This document shows, piece by piece, positions 18,141 through 25,818 of a stretch of 64,000 nucleotides of DNA; the stretch's first letter is position 1; each line of letters begins with the position of its first letter. The notes below the pieces were generated by a model. The model saw nothing but the letters and a program-made list of their open reading frames with translations, searched no databases and was not told the origin of the DNA. Both the position numbers and the translations under genes were made by a program. The stretch is from UBA2357 sp002344625 (GTDB lineage: Bacteria; Pseudomonadota; Gammaproteobacteria; Burkholderiales; Rhodocyclaceae). Location: the NCBI GenBank assembly GCA_937995335.1, contig CALKIH010000049.1, positions 62,001-126,000 of the forward strand, read 5' to 3'.

Positions 18141-19969
18141 ACGAAAACCGGGCCGTGTTCCGCAGCCCTGAGCTGATCGACAGCGACCGGGCCGCACGCA
18201 GCACGCTGCAGGGGTTGGCGTTCGGCGAGCTCGGATTCGACCGGCCGATGCGCATGGCCGCCATCGGCGCCTTGGGCGACGATCCCTTGAGCGCGTCGGC
18301 GCATCGGCTGCTGGCCGACAGCTATGGCCGTGAGACCGGCCTGGAGTCGGCGCGCGCGAGCCAGTACCTGCAGATGAGCCTGCGCCAGCCGCTGGGTGCC
18401 GCGCCGGTGCCGCCGCAGGTCCTGCTGCCAGGGCTGCCGATACTGAGCGGCTCGAGGCTGTTGTCGCCGGAAGAGGTCACCGACGTCGTGGGGCGCAAGC
18501 CGGTGCATTTTTCGGCCTCGGGGCTGGGCGGCAGCCAGGATACGCTGGGGGGGACGGTCACCATGGCGCGCACCTGGGAGCGGGCGCAATTGTCCTTGGG
18601 CGCGTTTCGCTATCGCAGTGACGGTGTCGGCGACAACGCCGATGTAGACCTCGCCCTGGACCGGGTCGCGCTACAGTTCGCGCCTACCGCTTCGACGATG
18701 CTGCATGCCGAGGCGTGGCAGAGCGACGAGTCGGGCGGCGACATCGGCCAGCGCTTCTTCGACGATCAGATCGTGCGTGGCTTCGATACCGAACGCAGGC
18801 TTGGCCGGGTCGCGTTCCGGACCCTGATCGATGCGCAGAGCGAATTGATCGGCAGTTATGCGGTTTCGGACATCGACGTCGTCAACACCGGCTCGGTCGA
18901 GTTCGCGCCCGGGATGTCGCAGAAGGGGCTGATCGACGAGAGCGTCGCCGGCCGCGAGCTCGGGTTGCAGTATCTGCGTGCGACTTCGCCCTACACCGTG
19001 ACGCTGGGCGTGACCCGCAACCGCCGGGATCGCGAGACGCGGTTCGAGGACACCATTTGCTGCGTGCCCGACGAGGTGGTGATCGGCTCGCCGCTGTTCG
19101 AGTACGACGAGGCGCTCGACAGCGCCTACGGCTATCTGCGCTACGGCGTATCCGCCGCCATCGATGCGCATCTGGGTGCCGCGTACCAGCGCTTCGAAAG
19201 CGACGACCCGTTCGTGGCCGGCGAGGAACGCACCAGCGGCAAGCTTGGCCTGGTCTATCGGCCGCATCACAGGGTCAGCGTAAGGGCTGCGTGGATACAG
19301 GGCGTGGCGGGTCAGTATGGGCTGCCGGGACTGGAACCCACCGAGTTCGCCGGTTTCGTGCAGCAGCATGACGATCCGATCGCGAGCTTCTCGACCACCC
19401 GCGCGCTCGCGCTCGATCTGAGTCCGGTCGAGCGGGTCACGACCGGCCTGGAATGGTCGGCGCGCGACCTCGACGTACCGAACCGCAACTGCGGTCTCGC
19501 GCCCTGCAACGCACCGGTGGAAATCACCCGCTATCGCGCGCATGCCGGCTGGCAACTCGACCCGCGCGTGGCGCTTTCGGTCGAATGGGCGTACGAATCG
19601 AGCGAGCAGAGCGCGTTCGCGGCGGACTCCTTCGCCTATCCGGTCGAGGTCAGAACCACCCAGCTGCCTTTGCGTGCCTGGTTCGGGCTTGGGCATGGCT
19701 GGAGTGTCAGCTCGGAAGCCTTGCGGATCGGCCAGCGCGTCGGCCTCCTGGCCGACGGTGCCGTACGTACCGAAAGCGAATCGTTCTGGCTCGCCAACTT
19801 CCGCCTCAGGCGGGCGCCAGCCGATGCGCGCTGGAGCGTCGATGTCGAGCTGCGCAACGCCTTCGATCAGGACTTCCGTTACCAGGATCCCAATATTTTC
19901 GGTTCGGCGGGCGTGCCGCGCTATCTGCCGGAGCGTTCGGCTTTCCTTGCTTTCCGGTACCAGTTCTAG
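17873..19969 (+). CDS. TPR and outer-membrane beta-barrel protein, C-terminal part of the frameshifted FecR gene
   Basis: Open from about 17831; the first ATG in frame is 17873. It continues the TPR array (ALELAVLLDPTNAELRSYLGRIYLEEQ) to ~residue 150. About 500 residues of alternating amphipathic strands follow, with Tyr/Trp-rich ends, finishing in FLAFRYQF. A C-terminal aromatic after a final strand is the outer-membrane barrel insertion signal. With the N-terminal part this makes a FecR-TPR-barrel fusion, unlike the usual inner-membrane FecR that partners a sigma factor. No ECF sigma factor or TonB receptor is adjacent. Function unknown: sensor, porin or secretion channel are all possible. 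Confidence 0.78.
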   Translation: MALKRGQVSQGRSALELAVLLDPTNAELRSYLGRIYLEEQRSALAADQFELARTLDLGSPTPWFFDAYRRLRANDPLGALADTGRALELNENRAVFRSPELIDSDRAARSTLQGLAFGELGFDRPMRMAAIGALGDDPLSASAHRLLADSYGRETGLESARASQYLQMSLRQPLGAAPVPPQVLLPGLPILSGSRLLSPEEVTDVVGRKPVHFSASGLGGSQDTLGGTVTMARTWERAQLSLGAFRYRSDGVGDNADVDLALDRVALQFAPTASTMLHAEAWQSDESGGDIGQRFFDDQIVRGFDTERRLGRVAFRTLIDAQSELIGSYAVSDIDVVNTGSVEFAPGMSQKGLIDESVAGRELGLQYLRATSPYTVTLGVTRNRRDRETRFEDTICCVPDEVVIGSPLFEYDEALDSAYGYLRYGVSAAIDAHLGAAYQRFESDDPFVAGEERTSGKLGLVYRPHHRVSVRAAWIQGVAGQYGLPGLEPTEFAGFVQQHDDPIASFSTTRALALDLSPVERVTTGLEWSARDLDVPNRNCGLAPCNAPVEITRYRAHAGWQLDPRVALSVEWAYESSEQSAFAADSFAYPVEVRTTQLPLRAWFGLGHGWSVSSEALRIGQRVGLLADGAVRTESESFWLANFRLRRAPADARWSVDVELRNAFDQDFRYQDPNIFGSAGVPRYLPERSAFLAFRYQF

Positions 19970-19995
19970 GTCCATTCACAAAGGGAGAAGGTGCA

Positions 19996-20433
19996 ATGCT
20001 GAAACTTCACGCAATTCGTGCAAACCGGACTGCCACCGCCGGGGCGTTCGTCGCGGCTTTGCTGCTTGGCGGCTGCGCCGGGATGCAGGCGCCCGGGCAT
20101 GCGGATTACGAACCGCTCAAGGCCCCGGAGCTCGCGCAGCGCTTCGTCGCGCCAGGAGAGGCGGTCGGTGCGATTGTCGTCAATCGCGACGGTGACCTGG
20201 TATTCGTCGACGAGAAGGGCACGGTCGTCGAACCCTGCCGCCTGTGTGAAGACGGTGACGAGGCCTGCAAGGCCGGCAAGGCGGATGAGCGGGTGCCGAT
20301 GTGCAAGAGCACCAGCGGGACCACGATCACCGGGGTGACGCCGATGAGCGTGGTCAGTCATACCGGCTCGCGCTGCATCCTGGTGACCAAGCAGGGCGCC
20401 TCGGGGTTCTATACCTACCAGATCTGCTGGTGA
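19996..20433 (+). CDS. Cysteine-rich lipoprotein of unknown function
   Basis: 145 aa with a signal peptide and lipobox LLGG-C27, so it is predicted to be lipid-anchored in the envelope. Beyond the lipid cysteine there are six more (81, 84, 91, 103, 127, 144), including CRLC, an even number that suits three disulfides. I recognise no family. AAGGGAGAAGG lies just before the ATG, and the gap to the upstream barrel gene is 26 bp, so the two are probably one operon. Its function may be tied to the barrel protein or to the exporter that converges on it. Confidence 0.8.
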   Translation: MLKLHAIRANRTATAGAFVAALLLGGCAGMQAPGHADYEPLKAPELAQRFVAPGEAVGAIVVNRDGDLVFVDEKGTVVEPCRLCEDGDEACKAGKADERVPMCKSTSGTTITGVTPMSVVSHTGSRCILVTKQGASGFYTYQICW

Positions 20434-20456
20434 CGAACGCGTTGCCGGCCCGTGCG

Positions 20457-20477
20457 CGCCTGAGGGGGTTTCAGGCG
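20457..20477. terminator. Convergent hairpin between the lipoprotein and exporter genes
   Basis: CGCCTGA (20457-20463), loop GGGGGTT, TCAGGCG (20471-20477): a perfect 7-bp stem that includes the exporter's stop codon. There is no clear T-run. Its place between convergent operons suits a shared transcription end. Confidence 0.45.
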
Positions 20478-22654
20478 TAGCGCGGGTGCCAGGCTTCGCC
20501 CGGGCGCGTGGGCTGGCCCGGATGGCTGCCGTCGATGGCATGCATTGCATTGGCGACACGACCCGCTTCGATCACGATCACCCGATCGGCGTGCGCAATC
20601 GTTTCGGGGCGATGCGCGACGATGATCCGGGTCAGCGGCAGTGCGCGTACCGCTTCGTTCACGCTGCGTTCGCGCGCGAGGTCGAGGTGGCTGGTGGCTT
20701 CGTCGAGAAACAGGATCCGTGGTGACCGGTACAGCGCGCGGGCCAGGAGGATGCGCTGTTTCTGCCCGCCCGACAACACCGTGCCCATGTCGCCGACGAG
20801 GGTGTGATACTGCATCGGCATGGTTTCGATGTCGTCGTTGATCGCGGCGCGGCGCGCGCATTCGCGCATGCGGTCGGGATCGGGCTCGGTGGCGAAGAAG
20901 CAGATGTTCTCGGCAATCGAGCCGGCGAAGAGTTGGTCGTCCTGCATCACGCTGGCGACCATCTCGCGGTAGTTGTGCAGTCCGATTCGCGCGAGCGGAA
21001 TGCCGTCGATCAGGATCTGGCCGTGCGTAGGCTGCAGCAGGCCCAGCATCAGTTTCATCAGTGTCGTCTTGCCGCATCCCGAGGGGCCCACGATCGCGAC
21101 CGACTCTCCGGCAGCGACCTCGAAGCTCACCCGGTCGAGCACCAGCGGATCGGACTCGGCATACCGGAAGCTCGCGTCGTGCACAGTCAGGCGGCCGCTC
21201 AGCTCGCGCGCGGGCTGGCCCGGGTTCGTCGGCCCCGACGCTTCGGGTGCGACCAGCGCGATATCGGCGATCCGGTCGACATGCAGACCGAGCAAGCGGA
21301 ACTCGATCAGCTTTTCGAGCAGGCCGGCGAAGCGCTGCACGAACTGGGTCTTGTAGGCGATGAACGCGAACAACATGCCGACCGTGAACGCCGGGCCCGT
21401 TGCCGCGTCGAGCACCAGGCGCGCACCCAGCCAGATCGTGACCACGCTCTCGATGCCGAACAGCATGCCGTTGAGGCTGGTGTACAGAATGCCCAGGCGC
21501 TCGGTCCGGATTCCGGCGTTGAACGCGTCTACGGTTAGGTTTTGCCAGCGCGCGCCGCGCGGTGTCTCATGCCCGAACAGGCGCACGGTCTGCATGCCGC
21601 GCAGCGTCTCCAGAAAGTGGCTGTGCTGGCGCGCGCCGCGTACGATGTGTTCCTCGGTTGCGAGGCGCATTGGTCGATTCAGGAGCAGGCGCAGGACTGC
21701 GTAGAGCGCGGCCGCGGCGAGTACGACCAGGGTGAGTTGAATGCTATAGATCAGCATCATGATCAGCGTCACGACCACCATCAGTCCGTCGATCAGCGCT
21801 TCGAGAAAGCCGCTCGTCAGGGTGCGCTGGATCACGTTCACCGACTCGAAACGCGATACCACGTCGCCCATGTGGCGTTTCTCGAACCAGGCCATCGGCA
21901 AGCGCACCAGATGGCGGAACAGCCTGGTCACCAGTTGCAGGTTGAGGCTGGTGCCGAGCACCATCAAGACCCAGCCGCGCAGCGCGGTCACACCGACCTG
22001 CAGCAACGCCAGCAGCAGGAACCCGACACCGAGCACGGTGACGAGGTCGCGGTCCTCGGCCACCAGCGCGTGGTCGACGACCCACTGCATGTAGAACGGT
22101 CCGATCAGCAACAACAGCTGCAAGACCAGCGCCAGCGCCAGTGCCTGCAGCAGCGTGCCGGCGAGGCCGGGCAGGCGGCCTATCAGGGTATGCAGTTTCA
22201 GCCCGCTCGTTTCGGATTTGAGCTCGAAGTCGGCCGCGGGATTCAGTTCCAGCGCGACGCCGCTGAACGCCTTCGAAACCTCGGCCAGCGACAGGCGGCG
22301 GCGTCCGCAGGCCGGGTCGTGGATGGTCACGCCGTCGTGGTGCACGCGCACCAGCACCACGAAATGATTGAGGTCCCAGTGCAGCAGGCACGGCAACCTG
22401 AGATGCGCAAGATGCTCGAGCTCGACCCGCAGCGGCCGGGTGTCGAGGCGCAGCTCGGCCGCGAGGCGCATCAACTCGGCGAGGCTGGCGCCGCGCAGCG
22501 AGATCGAATGCCGGTTGCGCAGGCTGCGCAATTCGACCCGATGGCCGTGATGGGCCGCGACCATCGCGAGGCACGCGAGACCGCACTCGGCCGCCTCGGA
22601 CTGCATCACGACCGGCGTGCGCTTCGACGAAAACAGGGAGAGGTCGAGATGCAT
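20471..22654 (-). CDS. C39 peptidase-containing ABC exporter (bacteriocin/RiPP type)
   Basis: 727 aa from ATG 22654. Domain order: C39 cysteine protease (1-130) with C24 (AAECGLACL), H97 (DLNHFVVL) and D113 (IHDPA); six TM helices (~165-440); ABC ATPase with Walker A GPSGCGKTT (523-531), LSGGQ (628-632), Walker B ILFLDEA and H681. Such PCATs cut leader peptides after a double glycine and export the core. The catalytic triad and ATPase are intact. It starts 14 nt after the HlyD stop, at the end of the operon that begins with a double-glycine precursor. The alternative ATG at 22711 would overlap hlyD and add a non-homologous stretch. Confidence 0.93.
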   Translation of the reverse strand: MHLDLSLFSSKRTPVVMQSEAAECGLACLAMVAAHHGHRVELRSLRNRHSISLRGASLAELMRLAAELRLDTRPLRVELEHLAHLRLPCLLHWDLNHFVVLVRVHHDGVTIHDPACGRRRLSLAEVSKAFSGVALELNPAADFELKSETSGLKLHTLIGRLPGLAGTLLQALALALVLQLLLLIGPFYMQWVVDHALVAEDRDLVTVLGVGFLLLALLQVGVTALRGWVLMVLGTSLNLQLVTRLFRHLVRLPMAWFEKRHMGDVVSRFESVNVIQRTLTSGFLEALIDGLMVVVTLIMMLIYSIQLTLVVLAAAALYAVLRLLLNRPMRLATEEHIVRGARQHSHFLETLRGMQTVRLFGHETPRGARWQNLTVDAFNAGIRTERLGILYTSLNGMLFGIESVVTIWLGARLVLDAATGPAFTVGMLFAFIAYKTQFVQRFAGLLEKLIEFRLLGLHVDRIADIALVAPEASGPTNPGQPARELSGRLTVHDASFRYAESDPLVLDRVSFEVAAGESVAIVGPSGCGKTTLMKLMLGLLQPTHGQILIDGIPLARIGLHNYREMVASVMQDDQLFAGSIAENICFFATEPDPDRMRECARRAAINDDIETMPMQYHTLVGDMGTVLSGGQKQRILLARALYRSPRILFLDEATSHLDLARERSVNEAVRALPLTRIIVAHRPETIAHADRVIVIEAGRVANAMHAIDGSHPGQPTRPGEAWHPRYA

Positions 22655-22668
22655 GGCCCGGCCGTCCG

Positions 22669-23916
22669 TCACACCCGCCGCGCGATCGCCAGCACCGGAT
22701 CGAACAGCCACTCGATCAGGCGCCGCCGATCGATGCGCACATCGGCGTCGAGCAGCATGCCCGGCTGCAGCGCGAGCGCCTGTCCATGGGCGTACACCGC
22801 CTGTGCTGCGATCCGCACGGTAACCGGGTAGGCGGGTTCGGTCACCATCGCCGGCAGGCGCACCTCGCCCGGCTGGATCGGGGCGCGGCCGATCGCCACC
22901 ACTTCGCCTTCATGATGGCCGAAGCGCTGGTAGGGAAACGCCTGGTACCTCAGCGCGACGATCTGGCCGGTGTGAATGAAACCGGCGGCGCGGGTGGGGA
23001 CCAGCAGGGTCGCCTCGAGGGTGGCGCCGTGCGGAAGAATGCTCAACAGCGGTGTTTCGGGATCGACGCGTTGGCCGACATCGGTCAGCACCGAGGTAAT
23101 CGTGCCATCGGCCGGTGCGGTCACGAGCACTTCGCGCCGGGCCTCGCCTTCGGCCAGTTGCTGTTCGATTTCGAGGGCTTCGCGCTCGAGCGCGGCCAGG
23201 GTGTTCGGCTGGCGCATGCGTGTCGAATCGAGTGCGGCGCGCGCCTCGTCGAGCTCGCGCGCCAGCGCCGTGAGCCCGCGGACGTGGCCGGCGAGCAGGC
23301 TTTGCTGGTCGAGCAACTCGTCTTGCCGGAGCTGAATCGTTGCCTCGGAAACGAACCCGGCTTTCACCAGTTCACCGTAACGCTCGAGGCTTCGCGCGGC
23401 GCTCGCGACCCGCCTGCCCTGGAGGGCCTGCTGGGCACCGGCCTGTTCGAGCTCGGATTCGAGGCTGCGGATGCGCGCCGCGAGCGCATCGAGCGCCAAC
23501 CGGTCGGCCGCGGTCTGGTTCGCGATCACTGCCCGGAGATTGTCGCGGCGCCGTTCGAGTTGGGCCAGCGCGGCGGCATGGGCGCCCTCGGCATGGGCGG
23601 TCGCGCGTTCGCTGGTGACCCGCAGCAATACGTCACCGCGTCGAACCTGGCGGCCTTCGTCGACGGCGCGTTCGATGACGGTCCCGACCTGCGGCGCGTG
23701 GACCCGGATCAGGCCCTGGGTCGGCACCAGGAAGCCGCTGACATGCGCCTTGCGCGTGTATTCCCCCCAGAAACCGTAGGCGACGACGAGCGCGGCGGCG
23801 AGCACGGCGGCAAACACCAGGAGCCGGACCGACGGCGGCGTCGCGATCAGAACGCCACCCTGCAAGCCGTTCCTGTTCGCCTCGAGCGCTTCGGCGCGAA
23901 ACAGGGGTCTGGTCAT
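22669..23916 (-). CDS. HlyD-family periplasmic adaptor of the peptide exporter
   Basis: 415 aa. A short cytoplasmic N-terminus (MTRPLFRAEALEANRNG) leads to one TM helix (~33-52), a lipoyl half (HAPQVGTVIERAVDEGRQVRRGDVLLRV), a long coiled coil (~95-220), the second lipoyl half (VTAPADGTITSVLTDVGQ) and a C-terminal beta domain. This is the bacteriocin-secretion adaptor subfamily. An excellent SD (GGGAGGAAG) fixes the start at 23916. It would couple the ABC exporter to an outer-membrane channel; no TolC-like gene is in the locus. Confidence 0.92.
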   Translation of the reverse strand: MTRPLFRAEALEANRNGLQGGVLIATPPSVRLLVFAAVLAAALVVAYGFWGEYTRKAHVSGFLVPTQGLIRVHAPQVGTVIERAVDEGRQVRRGDVLLRVTSERATAHAEGAHAAALAQLERRRDNLRAVIANQTAADRLALDALAARIRSLESELEQAGAQQALQGRRVASAARSLERYGELVKAGFVSEATIQLRQDELLDQQSLLAGHVRGLTALARELDEARAALDSTRMRQPNTLAALEREALEIEQQLAEGEARREVLVTAPADGTITSVLTDVGQRVDPETPLLSILPHGATLEATLLVPTRAAGFIHTGQIVALRYQAFPYQRFGHHEGEVVAIGRAPIQPGEVRLPAMVTEPAYPVTVRIAAQAVYAHGQALALQPGMLLDADVRIDRRRLIEWLFDPVLAIARRV

Positions 23917-23940
23917 GATTCTTCCTCCCGCGTTGATGAA

Positions 23941-23976
23941 CGTCCGGCATCGCGTGCAGGTTTGCGATGCCGGACG
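23941..23976 (-). promoter_or_regulatory. Strong intercistronic stem-loop upstream of hlyD
   Basis: A perfect 13-bp stem, CGTCCGGCATCGC / GCGATGCCGGACG, with a 10-nt loop, lies between the Cys-rich gene and hlyD, 25 bp before the hlyD ATG. No T-tract follows on the minus strand. In bacteriocin operons a hairpin at this place often allows partial readthrough or protects the upstream message, so precursor RNA exceeds exporter RNA. That role is inferred here. Confidence 0.65.
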
Positions 23977-24028
23977 CCATTCGTGGCGAACGATGCGTCC
24001 GGTGTGAAACGGTGGTACCGCCCCGGCA

Positions 24029-24463
24029 TCAGAAGATCCGCGGGTCGGCCGCCTGCCGGACCGGCGAGTCGGCATTGAAGCAAGTGCGCACGACCTGCGG
24101 ACAGCGCAGGCACGCGGCTTCGGCATGCTGGTGCCACCATCGGCAGGATGCCCTGATCGCGCAGGTGGGTAGCTGATTCACCACCACCGGCGCCATGCGC
24201 ACCGTTTTCTCGCCGAAGCGGCACATCTCGCGGTCGTGATCGAAATGGCCGCACGCCCTGGCGATGCAGCGCGAGGCGAAGCGGAACATCTCGGTCGGGC
24301 TGGCCGGTTCGGCGAGCGCCAGGAGTTCGGGCGTGACCGCCTGGGCCGTGTCCAGATAGGCCGTTTCCGGCCTTTCCGGCGTCCCGACGATCAGTCCGAA
24401 CAAGCTCGCCCCGTAGCTGCCGGGGTCGGCGCTGGGGCACATGAGGTCGGGCGCGCGGGCCAT
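24029..24463 (-). CDS. Nine-cysteine protein of unknown function in the peptide-export operon
   Basis: 144 aa, no signal peptide or TM segment. Cys at 9, 66, 71, 81, 101, 107, 118, 121 and 128; the C-terminal block C101-x5-C107-x10-C118-x2-C121-x6-C128, with HQH at 111-113, looks like a metal or Fe-S site. The N-terminal half (~20-60) is soluble and helical. I cannot name a family. It starts 10 nt after the precursor stop and precedes the exporter genes, so a role in maturation, immunity or regulation of the peptide is plausible. The core peptide has no Cys, so this protein does not donate thioethers to one. Confidence 0.7.
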   Translation of the reverse strand: MARAPDLMCPSADPGSYGASLFGLIVGTPERPETAYLDTAQAVTPELLALAEPASPTEMFRFASRCIARACGHFDHDREMCRFGEKTVRMAPVVVNQLPTCAIRASCRWWHQHAEAACLRCPQVVRTCFNADSPVRQAADPRIF

Positions 24464-24473
24464 GATCCGCTCG

Positions 24474-24740
24474 TCAGAACTTGAGCGTCATGGCTGCGCC
24501 GGTCAGGCGCTGGTCGATGATCGGCTTGGACAGGAACTGGTCCGCCAGGCGGCGCTCGATGATGCCGTACGGAAAGTAGTCGCGCAGGACGATGGCGCCG
24601 CCACCGACCTGTTCGATTTCTTCCGGGGTGAGCTCGGTCACCCGCTCGCGGGCCTCGAGCGCCCGGGCGCGGCTCTGGGCGACCATGTCGTCGATGCGGT
24701 CGGCGCGGATGGTGAGCGGGTCGTGGGTATTGTTTGTCAT
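24474..24740 (-). CDS. Double-glycine leader precursor peptide (bacteriocin/RiPP-like)
   Basis: 88 aa. The leader ends in ELTPEEIEQVGGG (36-48), matching the leader signature for C39 exporters (acidic/hydrophobic stretch, then GG). Cutting after G47 would release a ~41-residue core beginning GAIVLRDYFPYG; cutting after G48 gives 40. The core has no Cys, one Ser and two Thr, mixed charge and aromatic YFPYG, which argues against a lanthipeptide or sactipeptide. AGGAG lies 9 nt before the ATG. It is the first gene of the operon with the Cys-rich protein, HlyD and the C39 exporter. Activity (antibacterial, signal or other) is unknown. Confidence 0.83.
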   Translation of the reverse strand: MTNNTHDPLTIRADRIDDMVAQSRARALEARERVTELTPEEIEQVGGGAIVLRDYFPYGIIERRLADQFLSKPIIDQRLTGAAMTLKF

Positions 24741-24808
24741 GATGGCTCTCCTGAAGGTTGAGGGTGCTGTCGCAGCGCAGGTGCGTGAGGCTGTGCGTGC
24801 GATTGCAG

Positions 24809-24814
24809 ATTAAG
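24809..24814 (-). promoter_or_regulatory. Candidate -10 box for the peptide operon
   Basis: CTTAAT on the minus strand (4/6 to TATAAT) with no -35 match at 17-18 bp, as expected for an activator-dependent promoter. It would start transcription near 24802, placing the CRP-like site at about -62.5, the class I activation position. Confidence 0.4.
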
Positions 24815-24856
24815 TTTTCAGGTGGGGCCGAACGATGAAACAGCGCACGCGCTGAC

Positions 24857-24872
24857 CGTGAAAAAAGTCACA
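24857..24872. promoter_or_regulatory. CRP-type operator upstream of the precursor peptide gene
   Basis: CGTGA-AAAAAG-TCACA: 9 of 10 conserved bases of TGTGA-N6-TCACA with exact spacing, centred 124 bp upstream of the precursor ATG. The local Crp-family regulator retains the Arg-Glu-Arg that reads this half-site. The operator faces the peptide operon; the serB end lies on its other side. Confidence 0.65.
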
Positions 24873-24987
24873 CTTGCGCGTTGGCCGCAGGGGCGGCGCC
24901 TGCGTGAGATGGAGCGGGGTGCCCGGACCGGGCGCGAGTGGATTCGGTGCCGGACGGTGTTCGCCGCGGGGCGGACACCGTGGCGCC

Positions 24988-25818
24988 TCATTCGAACAGG
25001 CTCAGGATTCCGTCCAGGCCGACATGGTCGAAGCAGCAGCTCGATACCTTGCGCAAGACCGGCTTGGCGCGAAAGGCGACGCTGAAGCCGGCGGCCTCGA
25101 ACATCGGGATGTCATTGGCGCCGTCGCCGGCCGCGATGACCTGAGCGCTGTTCAGCCCGAGGCTGTCGCGCACGCGGCGCAACTGCGTCGCCTTCGCCTG
25201 CGCATCGATCATCGGTCCGTCGATGCGCCCGGTGAGATGGCCGTCGCGCACTTCGAGCGCGTTTGCGCAGGCCTGGTCGAAACCCAGGCGCTCGCGCAGC
25301 CTGTCGGTGAAGTAGGTGAATCCGCCCGATACCAGCATGGTATGAATGCCGGCTGCCTTGAGCCCGCGCAGCAGGCGTTCCGCACCGGGGTTCAAGCGCA
25401 GCCGCTGTTCGTACACGCTGGCCAGCGCGTTTTCGCTGAGGCCCTCGAGCAGCGCCACCCGCCGGGTGAGCGATTCGCCGAAATCGATCTCGCCGCGCAT
25501 CGACGCTTCGGTGATCGCCGCGACCTCTGCCTTGAGCCCCTGCATGTCGGCGATCTCGTCGATGCACTCGATGTCGATCAGGGTGGAGTCCATGTCGGTG
25601 ACGAACAGGCCGAAATCCGCGAGCTTCAGGCCGTCGGGGATCCAGGCGAAGTCGAGCCTGGCGCCCGCGCAGATCGACGCGACGTCGTCGCTCGCCGACG
25701 CGCCATGGAGCCGGAAGGCCTGGGGGTGGATCTGGCGGATGTCGCTGGTGCCAACCGCCCGGGCGAGGCTTTTCAGCGCGATCGTGTCGACGTCGTCGCC
25801 CTGTACGACGAGATTCAT
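24988..25818 (-). CDS. serB: Phosphoserine phosphatase SerB
   Basis: 276 aa HAD-family enzyme, the last step of serine synthesis. The nucleophile motif is DMDSTLID (D75, D77), motif II MLVSGG, and motif III GDGANDIPM. An ACT-like N-terminal region (~1-65) precedes the catalytic domain. Its ATG overlaps the aroG stop by 4 nt, so the two are translationally coupled. Pairing serB with DAHP synthase links serine supply to aromatic (tryptophan) synthesis. Confidence 0.95.
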   Translation of the reverse strand: MNLVVQGDDVDTIALKSLARAVGTSDIRQIHPQAFRLHGASASDDVASICAGARLDFAWIPDGLKLADFGLFVTDMDSTLIDIECIDEIADMQGLKAEVAAITEASMRGEIDFGESLTRRVALLEGLSENALASVYEQRLRLNPGAERLLRGLKAAGIHTMLVSGGFTYFTDRLRERLGFDQACANALEVRDGHLTGRIDGPMIDAQAKATQLRRVRDSLGLNSAQVIAAGDGANDIPMFEAAGFSVAFRAKPVLRKVSSCCFDHVGLDGILSLFE

